A DNA stretch of 64,000 nucleotides from Sphingomonas oryzagri. GTDB lineage: Bacteria > Pseudomonadota > Alphaproteobacteria > Sphingomonadales > Sphingomonadaceae. The notes under the pieces are model-generated. The model made no database searches, was not told the DNA's origin, and worked only from the letters and a program-made list of their open reading frames with translations. The stretch covers positions 248,001 through 312,000 of the forward strand of contig NZ_JARYGZ010000002.1 in NCBI RefSeq assembly GCF_029906645.1. The letters are read 5' to 3'. Within the stretch, counting starts at the first letter, position 1; the number at the start of each line of letters is the position of its first letter. The translations under genes and the position numbers were made by a program. This document shows, in pieces, positions 1 through 7,494 of the stretch.

Positions 1-20
1 GCCGGGCAGGTCAGTATCAT
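1..20 (-). CDS. Start of a probable MJ0042-type zinc-ribbon protein (cut by the window edge)
   Basis: Only the first codons are present: reading leftward from an ATG at position 20 gives MILTCP followed by G. That opening, with the first Cys of an expected CxxC zinc knuckle, is what I recall for the MJ0042-family zinc-ribbon proteins that sit divergently from ftsE in sphingomonads. The rest of the gene lies outside the window, so function and length cannot be judged. The 159-bp gap to ftsE would hold both promoters; I see no convincing -10/-35 pair in it. Confidence 0.45.
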
Positions 21-179
21 GCCTTTGTCGTCCGGCCTTTCTCGCGTGGGTTTGCGACACCTCTGGTCCGGTCTAGGACGACGGGTGGGCGGCTGGCAAG
101 CGCCACGCTTGCCCCCCATATCGCGCATGTGCGAAAGCGGCCGTCCGAAGGTCGTCCAGAAAGGCTGAAGCGAGAGCGA

Positions 180-887
180 ATGTCCGGCATCGTGCAGTTC
201 GAGAATGTCGGTCTCCGCTACGGAACCGGCGCCGAGACGCTGTCGGACCTGAGCTTCACGCTGGCCGCCGGCGGCTTCTATTTCCTCACCGGCCCGTCCG
301 GCGCGGGCAAGACCTCGCTGCTCAAGATGCTGTATCTCTCGCAGCGGCCGACGCGCGGCGCGATCCGGCTGTTCGACGAGGACGTCGTGCAGCTGCGCCG
401 CGCCCGCCTGCCCGGCTTTAGGCGGCGGATCGGCGTGGTGTTCCAGGATTTCCGGCTGATCCCGCATCTGTCCGCGTTCGACAACATCGCGCTGCCGCTG
501 CGCATCGCGGGCGTGGACGAGCGCGATCTGGTGACGCCGGTGCGCGAGATGCTGGCCTGGGTGGGCCTCGCCGATCGCGCCTCCGCCCACCCGCCGACGC
601 TGTCGGGCGGCGAGCAGCAGCGCGTCGCCATCGCCCGCGCGGTGATCGGCCGGCCCGAAATCCTCGTGGCGGACGAGCCGACCGGCAATGTCGATCCCGA
701 GATGGCGGCGCGCCTGCTCCACCTGTTCGATGCGCTCAATACACTGGGCACGACGATCGTGGTCGCCACCCACGACATTCACCTTCTCTCCCGCGTCGCG
801 TCCGCCAACGTGATGCGGCTCGATCGCGGGCGGTTGCAGGATCCCACGGGTGCGCTGCGCTACCCGCCGCGGGCGGACGGGCATTGA
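180..887 (+). CDS. ftsE: Cell division ATP-binding protein FtsE
   Basis: ATPase half of the FtsEX complex, which couples ATP hydrolysis at the inner face of the divisome to activation of periplasmic peptidoglycan hydrolases. The 235-residue protein has all ABC motifs: Walker A GPSGAGKT (38-45), Q-loop VFQD (87-90), signature LSGGEQQR (141-148), Walker B ILVADEP (161-167) and H-loop ATHD (196-199). An in-frame start 17 codons upstream (129) would add an Arg/Lys-rich tail foreign to the family, so ATG 180 giving [10 protein letters not shown] is preferred. Its TGA overlaps the ftsX ATG by one base, implying translational coupling. Length and motifs match FtsE, and the adjacent ftsX removes doubt against other ABC ATPases. 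Confidence 0.96.
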   Translation: MSGIVQFENVGLRYGTGAETLSDLSFTLAAGGFYFLTGPSGAGKTSLLKMLYLSQRPTRGAIRLFDEDVVQLRRARLPGFRRRIGVVFQDFRLIPHLSAFDNIALPLRIAGVDERDLVTPVREMLAWVGLADRASAHPPTLSGGEQQRVAIARAVIGRPEILVADEPTGNVDPEMAARLLHLFDALNTLGTTIVVATHDIHLLSRVASANVMRLDRGRLQDPTGALRYPPRADGH

Positions 888-1774
888 TGATGCTGGGCGC
901 CTCGCAGGCCGAACGGCGGCTGTTGCCCGAAGGACGGCTCGCCGGGCCGATGCCGTGGGTCATCGCGATCATGATGTTCCTCACCGCGCTGGCGGCGGCG
1001 GGCGGGCTGGCGATGGGATCGGCCGCCAACCAGCTCAGCGCCGATCTCGGCCGGCAACTGACGGTGCAGGTGATCCTCGCCGACCCCGCCGCGCGCGACC
1101 GCGAAGCGTCCGCCGCGCAACAATTGCTGGCGCACGAGAATGGCGTGATCTCCGCACGACGGCTCGGCGATCAGGAGATGCAGGCGCTGCTCCGCCCCTG
1201 GCTGGGCGATGCCGGACTGGACAAGGATCTTCCGCTCCCCGCGATGATCGACATCGACCTCTCCGACGCCGGGCGGGATCGGCTGGACCGGATCACCCAG
1301 GCGGTGAAGGCGGTCGCACCCCATGCCCGCATCGATGACCATGCCGGCTTCATCGCGCCGCTCGTCGGGCTGATCCGCTCGCTCGGGCTCCTGGCGGGCG
1401 GCATCGTGCTGATGATGGCGGGCGCCACCGCCGCCGCCGTGGTGCTGGCCGCGCGCTCCGCGCTCAACACGCACCGCCGCACCATCGACGTCATGCACAT
1501 GATGGGCGCGACCGACGTGCAGGTCGCCCGCCTCTTCCAGCGCCGCATCGCTCTCGATGCGCTGTTCGGCGCGGTGGTCGGGCTGGTCGCGGCGATCGCC
1601 GTGATCCTGCTGCTGGGCCGCCGCATCGGCGAGATCGGATCGGGCATCGTCGGATCGATCTCGCTGCCGGGCCTCGCCTGGCTGGTGCTGCTCTGCCTGC
1701 CGTTGGTGGCGGGCCTGCTGGCGCTGCTCGTGGCGCGCATCACCGTGCAGCGCGCACTCGGGGAAACGCTGTGA
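887..1774 (+). CDS. ftsX: Cell division protein FtsX (permease-like)
   Basis: Membrane partner of FtsE. The 295-residue protein has one transmembrane segment near residues 24-46, a periplasmic loop of about 120 residues that would contact a hydrolase or its activator, and three further hydrophobic segments in the C-terminal half, the usual four-helix FtsX layout. The motif HMMGATDVQVARLFQ following the second helix is the cytoplasmic coupling region facing FtsE. ATG 887 shares a base with the ftsE stop; an ATG at 890 and a TTG at 884 are possible alternatives. The stop overlaps the GTG of the next gene, so ftsE, ftsX and the DUF218 gene form one operon. Confidence 0.94.
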   Translation: MMLGASQAERRLLPEGRLAGPMPWVIAIMMFLTALAAAGGLAMGSAANQLSADLGRQLTVQVILADPAARDREASAAQQLLAHENGVISARRLGDQEMQALLRPWLGDAGLDKDLPLPAMIDIDLSDAGRDRLDRITQAVKAVAPHARIDDHAGFIAPLVGLIRSLGLLAGGIVLMMAGATAAAVVLAARSALNTHRRTIDVMHMMGATDVQVARLFQRRIALDALFGAVVGLVAAIAVILLLGRRIGEIGSGIVGSISLPGLAWLVLLCLPLVAGLLALLVARITVQRALGETL

Positions 1775-2304
1775 TCCGCCGGCTGATCGCGCTGCTCATC
1801 CTGCTGTGGGGACTGGGTTTCGCTGTCTTCGCCCTCACCCTGCCGCGCCCGATCGGCGACCGGCAGACCGATGCGATCGTAGTGCTGACCGGCGGCGCCG
1901 GCCGGCTCGATCGCGGCATCGACCTGCTCGCGCGGCATCAGGCGCAACGGCTGTTCGTTTCCGGCACCGATCGCACCGTGCGCAAGAAGGAGCTGGCGGT
2001 GCGCACCGGTCGGCCGGTGGCGCTGTTCGATTGCTGCGTCGATCTCGGCAAGGAATCGGTCGATACCCGTTCCAATGCCACCGAGACCGCCAAATGGCTG
2101 GAGGCTCATCACTATCGCAGCGTCCGCCTGATCACGACCGACTGGCATATGCCGCGCGCCCATTCCGACCTGAACCGCGCGTTGAAGGGCTATGACGTCA
2201 CCGTGGTGCCGGACGCGATCCGCAGCCAGCCGGGCTTCATGACCTTGTTCACCGAGTATAACAAATATGTGCTGCGCCTCGTCGCCGCGCCCTTCGGCTA
2301 CTGA
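1771..2304 (+). CDS. YdcF/DUF218 (ElyC/SanA-like) membrane-anchored protein
   Basis: A 177-residue protein with an N-terminal membrane anchor (about residues 4-24) followed by a DUF218 fold: DAIVVLTGGAGRLDRGIDLL near the start of the domain and TTDWHMPRA toward the end. DUF218 proteins such as ElyC, SanA and YdcF are linked to envelope integrity and peptidoglycan or lipid-carrier metabolism, but the reaction is not established. GTG start overlaps the ftsX stop (GTGA), and plsC follows after 3 bases, so it is co-transcribed with division and phospholipid genes. That context supports an envelope role; no finer function can be read from the sequence. Confidence 0.88.
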   Translation: MIRRLIALLILLWGLGFAVFALTLPRPIGDRQTDAIVVLTGGAGRLDRGIDLLARHQAQRLFVSGTDRTVRKKELAVRTGRPVALFDCCVDLGKESVDTRSNATETAKWLEAHHYRSVRLITTDWHMPRAHSDLNRALKGYDVTVVPDAIRSQPGFMTLFTEYNKYVLRLVAAPFGY

Positions 2305-2307
2305 CCG

Positions 2308-2991
2308 ATGACCCTGCTGCGCTCGCTGCTCTTCGCGTTGCTTTTCTACGCGCTGACCACCTTGATGGTGTTTCCGGGGCTGCTGGTCGCTCTCGCGAGC
2401 CGGCGCGCCATCTCCTCCTACGCGCGCGCCTGGGGCCGGATGTATCTGTGGCTGGCGCGCGTCGTGCTGGGCGTGCGAATGCGGATCGAGGGCGAGGTGC
2501 CGGCGACGGCAGTGCTGGTCGCCGCCAAGCACGAATCCGCCTACGAGACGCTGGCGCTGCTGGCACTGATCGACGACCCGATCATCGTGCTGAAACGCGA
2601 GCTGGCGGACATCCCGCTCTTCGGGCGACTGACGCGCCGCCACGGCGTGATCCCGGTCGATCGCGCGGCGAGTGCCGGCGCGCTGCGCGCCATGCTGCAG
2701 GCGGCGGACGAGGCCAAGGCGCAACATCGCGCCGTGCTGATCTTCCCCGAGGGAACGCGGGTGCCGCACGGCCGCGCCCCCAAGCTGCAGGCGGGCTTTG
2801 CCGGTCTCTACGGGCGCCTTGCTATGCCGGTGGTGCCCGTCGCAACCGACGCCGGCGTCGCCTGGCCGCGCGGGCTGGTGAAGCGGCCGGGCATGGTGAC
2901 ACTGCGTTTTGGCGAAACGATCCCGGTCGGCCTGCCTCGCAAGGAGATCGAGGGGGCCGTGCACACAGCGATCAACGCGCTGAACGACTGA
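2308..2991 (+). CDS. plsC: 1-acyl-sn-glycerol-3-phosphate acyltransferase (PlsC family)
   Basis: Acylates lysophosphatidic acid to phosphatidic acid at the inner membrane. The 227-residue protein has an N-terminal hydrophobic segment (8-30), then the acyltransferase motifs: His75 in KHESAYE, giving an HX4E rather than the textbook HX4D pair (a variant I recall in proteobacterial PlsC), and FPEGTR (146-151). Last gene of the ftsE-ftsX-DUF218-plsC run, 3 bases after its neighbour. It ends 86 bases before the convergent tyrA, the gap being filled by a palindromic repeat. A lipid acyltransferase of another specificity cannot be excluded, because bacteria often carry several PlsC paralogues. Confidence 0.9.
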   Translation: MTLLRSLLFALLFYALTTLMVFPGLLVALASRRAISSYARAWGRMYLWLARVVLGVRMRIEGEVPATAVLVAAKHESAYETLALLALIDDPIIVLKRELADIPLFGRLTRRHGVIPVDRAASAGALRAMLQAADEAKAQHRAVLIFPEGTRVPHGRAPKLQAGFAGLYGRLAMPVVPVATDAGVAWPRGLVKRPGMVTLRFGETIPVGLPRKEIEGAVHTAINALND

Positions 2992-2994
2992 CCT

Positions 2995-3072
2995 TCGTCA
3001 TCGCGATGCGCGCAGCGCCGTGGCGATCCACATGCCGCGCCATGGATTGCTTCGCTACGCTCGCAATGACGA
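2995..3072. repeat. Dispersed palindromic repeat between convergent plsC and tyrA
   Basis: A 78-bp imperfect palindrome. The left arm begins TCGTCATCGCGATGCGCGC and the right arm ends CGCTCGCAATGACGA; the reverse complement of the right arm reads TCGTCATTGCGAGCG, matching the left apart from a few substitutions, and both arms run in to a shared GATCCA/TGGATT core. I recall TCGTCATTGCGAGCG-type elements scattered through sphingomonad genomes, but copy number here cannot be tested. Placed between two converging genes, it could fold in either transcript and act as a bidirectional terminator or mRNA stabiliser. Confidence 0.75.
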
Positions 3073-3077
3073 TGGGT

Positions 3078-3983
3078 TCAGTGCTTGCGCCCGAAATCGG
3101 GCGCGGGATCGTCCTGCCCCTGCTCGACGATCGAGCGGCGCACCGCGCGGGTGCGGGTGAAGAGATCGAACAGCGTATCGCCGTCTCCCCAGCGGATCGC
3201 GCGCTGGAGCATCGTCAGATCTTCGGTCAGCCGCTGGAGGATCTCCAGCACCGCCTCGCGATTGTTCAGGAACACGTCGCGCCACATCGTCGGGTCCGAC
3301 GCGGCGATGCGGGTGAAGTCGCGGAAGCCGCCCGCCGAATATTTGATGACCTCGCTCTGCGTCACCTCCTCCAGATCGGAGGCCGTGCCAACGATCGTGT
3401 AGGCGATGAGATGCGGCACGTGGCTGGTGACGGCGAGGACGAGATCGTGATGCTTCGGCTCCATCACCTCGACCTGCGATCCGAACGCCTCCCAGAAAGC
3501 GCGTAGACGAGCGACCGCCGCCTCCGGGGCGCCCTCGGGCGGGGTCAGGATACAGAAGCGGCCGGCGAACAGGCTCGCGAAGCCGGCATCCGGCCCGCTG
3601 TTCTCGGTGCCGGCGACGGGATGGCCGGGGATGATCGTTGCGCTGGGCAGCTCCTCACGCAGCGCCGCCAGCACCGCCGACTTGGAGCTGCCCACATCGC
3701 TCACGATCGCGTCAGCCGGCAGATCGTCCGCGATCGCCGCCGCCACCGCGCCCATCGCGCCGACCGGCACACAGAGCATCACCAGATCGGCGTCGATCAC
3801 CGCGGCGCCTGCGGTATCCGGCACGTCGTCGGCGAGATCCAGCTCGCGCACACGCTCGCGCACCGCCGGATCGGCATCGTGCAGGGTCAGCCGCACGGTC
3901 GGCATGTGCTGGCGCACCGCGCGTGCGATCGACGAGCCGATCAAGCCCAGCCCGATGATGGTGACGCGCGAGAAAGGCAGCAT
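3078..3983 (-). CDS. tyrA: Prephenate/arogenate dehydrogenase family protein (TyrA/TyrC type)
   Basis: Oxidative decarboxylation of prephenate or arogenate in tyrosine synthesis. The 301-residue protein opens with the dinucleotide-binding loop GLGLIG (11-16) and carries His121 in GHPVAGTENSG, the catalytic-site segment of the family. No chorismate mutase or ACT domain is attached. The ATG shares one base with the hisC stop (CATCA on the plus strand), so hisC and tyrA are coupled. In Zymomonas, a relative in the same order, the equivalent pair is described as imidazole-acetol-phosphate aminotransferase plus cyclohexadienyl dehydrogenase (tyrC), so broad substrate use is likely here too. Confidence 0.92.
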   Translation of the reverse strand: MLPFSRVTIIGLGLIGSSIARAVRQHMPTVRLTLHDADPAVRERVRELDLADDVPDTAGAAVIDADLVMLCVPVGAMGAVAAAIADDLPADAIVSDVGSSKSAVLAALREELPSATIIPGHPVAGTENSGPDAGFASLFAGRFCILTPPEGAPEAAVARLRAFWEAFGSQVEVMEPKHHDLVLAVTSHVPHLIAYTIVGTASDLEEVTQSEVIKYSAGGFRDFTRIAASDPTMWRDVFLNNREAVLEILQRLTEDLTMLQRAIRWGDGDTLFDLFTRTRAVRRSIVEQGQDDPAPDFGRKH

Positions 3984-5086
3984 CAGTCCGCCGCGCCGAC
4001 GATCTCACGCAGTGCGCGAATGAGTCCCTTCGTCTGCTCATCGGTGCCGACCGACATGCGAAGCCCGTGGCGCAGCCCCTGCCCCGGCAGCCAGCGCACG
4101 ATGAAACCCTTCTCCATCAGCTGGGTATAGGCTTCCTCCGCGGTCGTCCGGCCCTCGAACAGCACGAGCAGGAAGTTCGCCTTGGACGGCACGGCGCGCA
4201 GGCCCGCATTGCCGATCTTGCCGATCTCGTCGGTCATCCAGCCGAGCCATTTCTCGTTGTGGAGGCGGCTCGCCTCTACGAAATCCCTGGCGTGCAGGCT
4301 GGCGATCGCGGCCTGCTGGCCTGCCGTGGTGACGTTGAAGGGCGCACGGATCTTGTGCATCGCCTGGATCACCTTGGCAGGGCCGTAACCCCAGCCGATC
4401 CGCTCCGCCGCCAGCCCGAAGATCTTGGAGAAGGTGCGCGTCACCAACACGTTGGGTGCCGACTGCGCCAGCTCGAACGCGCCGTCGTCATCTTCCAGCG
4501 AGAGATATTCGGCATAGGCCTGGTCGACCACGAACAGGCAGTCGGCGGGCAGGCCCGCGTGCAGCCGCAGCAGCTCGGAGCGCGGCAGGTAGGTGCCGGT
4601 CGGGTTATTGGGATTGGCGATGAAGACGACGCGCGTCTTGTCGGTCACCGCCGCGAGCAGGGCGTCGACGTCGGTCGCATAGCCGACGTCCGGCGCCTCT
4701 ATCGGCACCGCACCGACACGCCGCGCCGCGATCGGATAGACCGAGAAGCCGTAGCGGACGAACAACACCTCGTCGCCCTGGCCCGCAAAGGCGCCGGCCG
4801 CGAGGTGGAGCACCTCGTCCGATCCGGTGCCGTGGATCACGCGGGCCGCATCCAGCCCGTAATGCGCCGCGATCGCCTCGCGCAGATCGGTCGCCCCCGC
4901 ATCGGGGTAGCGATCGAGGTTCTGCGCGGCCGCAACGAACGCCTCCCGCACCTCCGGCGCGGTGCCGAGCGGATTCTCGTTGGACGAGAGCTTGGCGGCC
5001 TTCACGCCGCTGTCGGTGGTCGAGCGGCCGGGCACATAAGGCGCGATCGCTTCGATCCAGGGCTTGGGGGTGAGGATATCGGTCAT
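3983..5086 (-). CDS. hisC: Histidinol-phosphate aminotransferase (HisC), possibly also aromatic
   Basis: PLP aminotransferase of histidine synthesis (imidazole acetol phosphate to histidinol phosphate). In 367 residues it has SSNENPLG (34-41), HGTGSDE (85-91), NPNNPTG (158-164), Asp188 and the PLP lysine Lys221 in TRTFSKIFGLA, a normal HisC set. The reading frame is open far upstream, but that extension is low-complexity and the family start is ATG 5086 (MTDILTPKPW). It lies away from a his operon and is coupled to tyrA, which suggests the same enzyme may transaminate aromatic keto acids or prephenate, as known for this pair in Zymomonas. Confidence 0.93.
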   Translation of the reverse strand: MTDILTPKPWIEAIAPYVPGRSTTDSGVKAAKLSSNENPLGTAPEVREAFVAAAQNLDRYPDAGATDLREAIAAHYGLDAARVIHGTGSDEVLHLAAGAFAGQGDEVLFVRYGFSVYPIAARRVGAVPIEAPDVGYATDVDALLAAVTDKTRVVFIANPNNPTGTYLPRSELLRLHAGLPADCLFVVDQAYAEYLSLEDDDGAFELAQSAPNVLVTRTFSKIFGLAAERIGWGYGPAKVIQAMHKIRAPFNVTTAGQQAAIASLHARDFVEASRLHNEKWLGWMTDEIGKIGNAGLRAVPSKANFLLVLFEGRTTAEEAYTQLMEKGFIVRWLPGQGLRHGLRMSVGTDEQTKGLIRALREIVGAAD

Positions 5087-5233
5087 GGCGATGCCCTGTA
5101 GCGGGCTTCGACCTTGGTGGAAACGGTCGAGCGCACATGCCCCGCGATGGGACAGAGGGGTGCCGGTCGTCCGTACCGGATCCACCGCTCGCGCATTACC
5201 TCCCGCACGGGGTTGCCTGTTCAGAGTTGCGTC

Positions 5234-5644
5234 ATGGTCTTGGGTCTGTCGGCGACGAGCGTCGATCTCGTCATTCTGGGTGGCCTGCTGGTCGGGCTGG
5301 CGCAAGCGATTGCACGGCGCGATTCGGTGTGGGTCGCAGCGCTCGGCCTGCCGATCCTCCTGTGCGGCGATCATGTCGGCGTAGCGCCGGCGCTGATCGC
5401 ATGGGGCTTCGCGCTCTACGCACTGGTTCTCATCGTCGGGGCGGCCACCATGCTCGCCCGGAGAGCCCATCTGCCGGGTCTTCCCACACTCCTCGCCCTT
5501 ACGCTCAGCACCGCGCTGATCGCCGGCAGGGCCGACGCCCACCACTTCAGACTGGCGGTGCCGTCGCTCCACGCCCCACCCGCGATCGGCGTCCGCCTCG
5601 CCCAGCTCCTGCGAACGATTGACGCGCCCGGCCCCGCCCCCTAG
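5234..5644 (+). CDS. Small hydrophobic membrane protein of unknown function
   Basis: A 136-residue ORF between divergent hisC and metX. From ATG 5234 ([10 protein letters not shown]) it has three to four hydrophobic stretches, about residues 8-25, 33-50, 52-70 and 80-96, separated by Arg-rich turns (AIARRDS, LARRAH), then a His-containing soluble tail ending APGPAP. This is a plausible inner-membrane protein, and codon use looks coding, but no clear ribosome-binding site precedes the ATG and I recognise no family. A start at 5114 would add a charged tail that looks non-coding. It ends 13 bases before metX and could share its transcript. A chance ORF in GC-rich DNA remains possible. Confidence 0.5.
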   Translation: MVLGLSATSVDLVILGGLLVGLAQAIARRDSVWVAALGLPILLCGDHVGVAPALIAWGFALYALVLIVGAATMLARRAHLPGLPTLLALTLSTALIAGRADAHHFRLAVPSLHAPPAIGVRLAQLLRTIDAPGPAP

Positions 5645-5657
5645 CGGACGGGGCAGG

Positions 5658-6773
5658 ATGGAGCATGACGAGCGGTTCGGACACGCGCGGAGCGTCACCC
5701 TGCCCGGGCCGCTGGCGCTCGACGGCGGGCAGGTGCTGACACCCGTCACCATCGCCTACGAAACCTATGGCACGCTGAACGCAGACGCCTCCAACGCCAT
5801 CCTGATCTGCCACGCGCTGACCGGCGACCAGCATGTCGCCAGCGTCCACCCCGTCACCGGCAAGCCCGGCTGGTGGGTGCGGATGGTGGGCGAAGGCAAG
5901 CCGATCGATCCGGCCCGCCATTTCATCGTCTGCTCGAACGTCATCGGATCGTGCATGGGTTCGTCCGGCCCGGCGACGGCAGCGGCGGACGGCAATCCGT
6001 ACGCAATGCGCTTCCCGGTCATCACGATCCGCGACATGGTGCGCGCGCAGGCAATGCTGCTCGATCATCTCGGCGTCCGCACGCTGACCGCCGTCGGCGG
6101 ATCGATGGGCGGTATGCAGGTGCTCGAATGGGCCGCCACCTATCCCGATCGGGTGAAATCGGCGGTGATCATCGCGTCGGCGGCGCGCCATTCCGCGCAG
6201 AATATCGCCTTCCACGAGGTCGGCCGCCAGGCGATCATGGCCGACCCGAAGTGGCGCGGCGGCGATTATTACGAGAGCAACGATCCGCCCGCCGCCGGCC
6301 TCGCGGTGGCGCGGATGGCGGCGCACATCACCTACCTGTCCGAAGCCGGCCTCACCGAGAAATTCGGCCGCCAGCTGCAGGCGCGCGACGCCGTCGGCTT
6401 CGGCTTCGATGCGGACTTCCAGGTGGAAAGCTACCTGCGCCACCAGGGCCTGAGCTTCGTCGATCGCTTCGACGCCAATTCGTACCTCTACATCACCCGA
6501 GCGATGGACTATTTCGACCTCGCCGAGGAGCATGGCGGGATGCTCGCCAATGCATTCCGGGGCAGCAAGGCGCGTTTTTGCCTCGTCTCTTTCGACACCG
6601 ACTGGCTCTACCCGACCCGCGAATCGCGCAGCATCGTGCAGGCGCTGAACGCTGCCGGCGCGGCGGCGAGCTTCGTCGAGCTATCCTCGCCCTACGGGCA
6701 CGACGCCTTCCTGCTCGAAGCGCCCGAACTCAATCGTGTGGTGGACGGCTTCCTGAGGGCGGGCGGGCTATGA
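5658..6773 (+). CDS. metX: Homoserine O-acyltransferase MetX
   Basis: Activates homoserine with an acyl group (acetyl or succinyl) for methionine synthesis. The 371-residue alpha/beta hydrolase shows the nucleophile Ser149 in GGSMGGMQ, Asp315 in SFDTDWLYP and His348 in YGHDAF, a complete triad, plus the family segment [10 protein letters not shown]. Acyl donor preference is set by a few residues I cannot judge by eye, so the donor is left open. ATG 5658 is chosen over an upstream TTG because it starts at the conserved N-terminus. The stop overlaps metW by ATGA; MetX and MetW are paired in many proteobacteria. Confidence 0.94.
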   Translation: MEHDERFGHARSVTLPGPLALDGGQVLTPVTIAYETYGTLNADASNAILICHALTGDQHVASVHPVTGKPGWWVRMVGEGKPIDPARHFIVCSNVIGSCMGSSGPATAAADGNPYAMRFPVITIRDMVRAQAMLLDHLGVRTLTAVGGSMGGMQVLEWAATYPDRVKSAVIIASAARHSAQNIAFHEVGRQAIMADPKWRGGDYYESNDPPAAGLAVARMAAHITYLSEAGLTEKFGRQLQARDAVGFGFDADFQVESYLRHQGLSFVDRFDANSYLYITRAMDYFDLAEEHGGMLANAFRGSKARFCLVSFDTDWLYPTRESRSIVQALNAAGAAASFVELSSPYGHDAFLLEAPELNRVVDGFLRAGGL

Positions 6774-7375
6774 ACGATCAGGCGCTCCTCGGTCTGCGCC
6801 CCGATCTGCGGATCATCGCCGACCATGTGGCGGCGGGCAGCCGCGCGCTCGACATCGGCTGCGGCGATGGCGCGCTGATGGCGGCGCTGCGCGATCATGC
6901 GGGAGTGGACGCACGTGGTATCGAGATCGACGCGACCAATGTCGCATCGGCGGTCGCGCGCGGGCTGTCGGTGGTGCAGGGCGATGCCGACGTGGACCTC
7001 GTCGGCTATCCGTCGGGCGCCTTCGACTATGCGATCCTGAGCCAGACGCTGCAGACCACCCGCGCACCCGACAAGGTGCTGGACGAGCTACTGCGGATCG
7101 GCGCCAAGGCCTTCGTATCGTTTCCGAACTTCGCTTATTGGCGGGTGCGCGCCTCGCTGCTGTGGGGCGGACGGATGCCGGTGACGCGCACGCTGCCGGT
7201 GGCGTGGTACGCGACGCCTAACATCCACCACCTGACCATCGACGACTTCCGCGCCTTCCTGAAGGAGCGCGGGATCGTCACCGAAGGCGCATGGTTCCTC
7301 AACGGCGACCGGCTGACCAGCGAATGGGCCGCCAATTTCCGCGCCGAACACGCGGTGTTCCTGATCCGGCGGTGA
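6770..7375 (+). CDS. metW: Methionine biosynthesis protein MetW
   Basis: A 201-residue class I SAM-methyltransferase fold with motif I LDIGCGDG (27-34). MetW is required with MetX for full homoserine acyltransferase activity in several proteobacteria; its own chemistry is uncertain. The family hallmarks [10 protein letters not shown] and [10 protein letters not shown] are present. It overlaps metX by four bases, consistent with production of a complex in fixed ratio. Transcription runs into a double-hairpin repeat that separates it from the convergent pheT. Confidence 0.93.
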   Translation: MNDQALLGLRPDLRIIADHVAAGSRALDIGCGDGALMAALRDHAGVDARGIEIDATNVASAVARGLSVVQGDADVDLVGYPSGAFDYAILSQTLQTTRAPDKVLDELLRIGAKAFVSFPNFAYWRVRASLLWGGRMPVTRTLPVAWYATPNIHHLTIDDFRAFLKERGIVTEGAWFLNGDRLTSEWAANFRAEHAVFLIRR

Positions 7376-7382
7376 GGTAAAG

Positions 7383-7488
7383 CCCCTCCCTGAAAGGGAG
7401 GGGTTTGGGGTGGGTCGGTTTCCGTATCGAGCGAGCGCCTGCCTCAGGCGAACCCACCCCCGCCCCCTTCCCCTCCCTTTCAGGGAGG
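7383..7488. repeat. Double-hairpin palindromic repeat / likely bidirectional terminator between metW and pheT
   Basis: Two compact hairpins, CCCCTCCCTGAAAGGGAGGGG at 7383-7403 (written here over its whole length as stem CCCTCCCT) and CCTCCCT-TTC-AGGGAGG at 7472-7488, flank an inner inverted repeat GGGGTGGGT (7407-7415) / ACCCACCCC (7452-7460). The whole unit can fold as one long cruciform. It fills the gap between converging genes, so either transcript would end in a strong GC-rich hairpin, though without a long T-run. It resembles dispersed repeats I recall from sphingomonads; copy number is untested. Confidence 0.75.
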
Positions 7489-7494
7489 CAAGGA

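Noticed and set aside
1171-2964. 597-codon minus-strand open frame across ftsX, DUF218 and plsC
   Set aside because: Antisense shadow of three well-supported plus-strand genes; rich in His, Arg and Gln with no domain.
5087-5752. Long N-terminal extension of the hisC frame on the minus strand
   Set aside because: Conserved HisC begins at 5086; the extension is low-complexity and antisense to a better membrane-protein ORF and the metX start.
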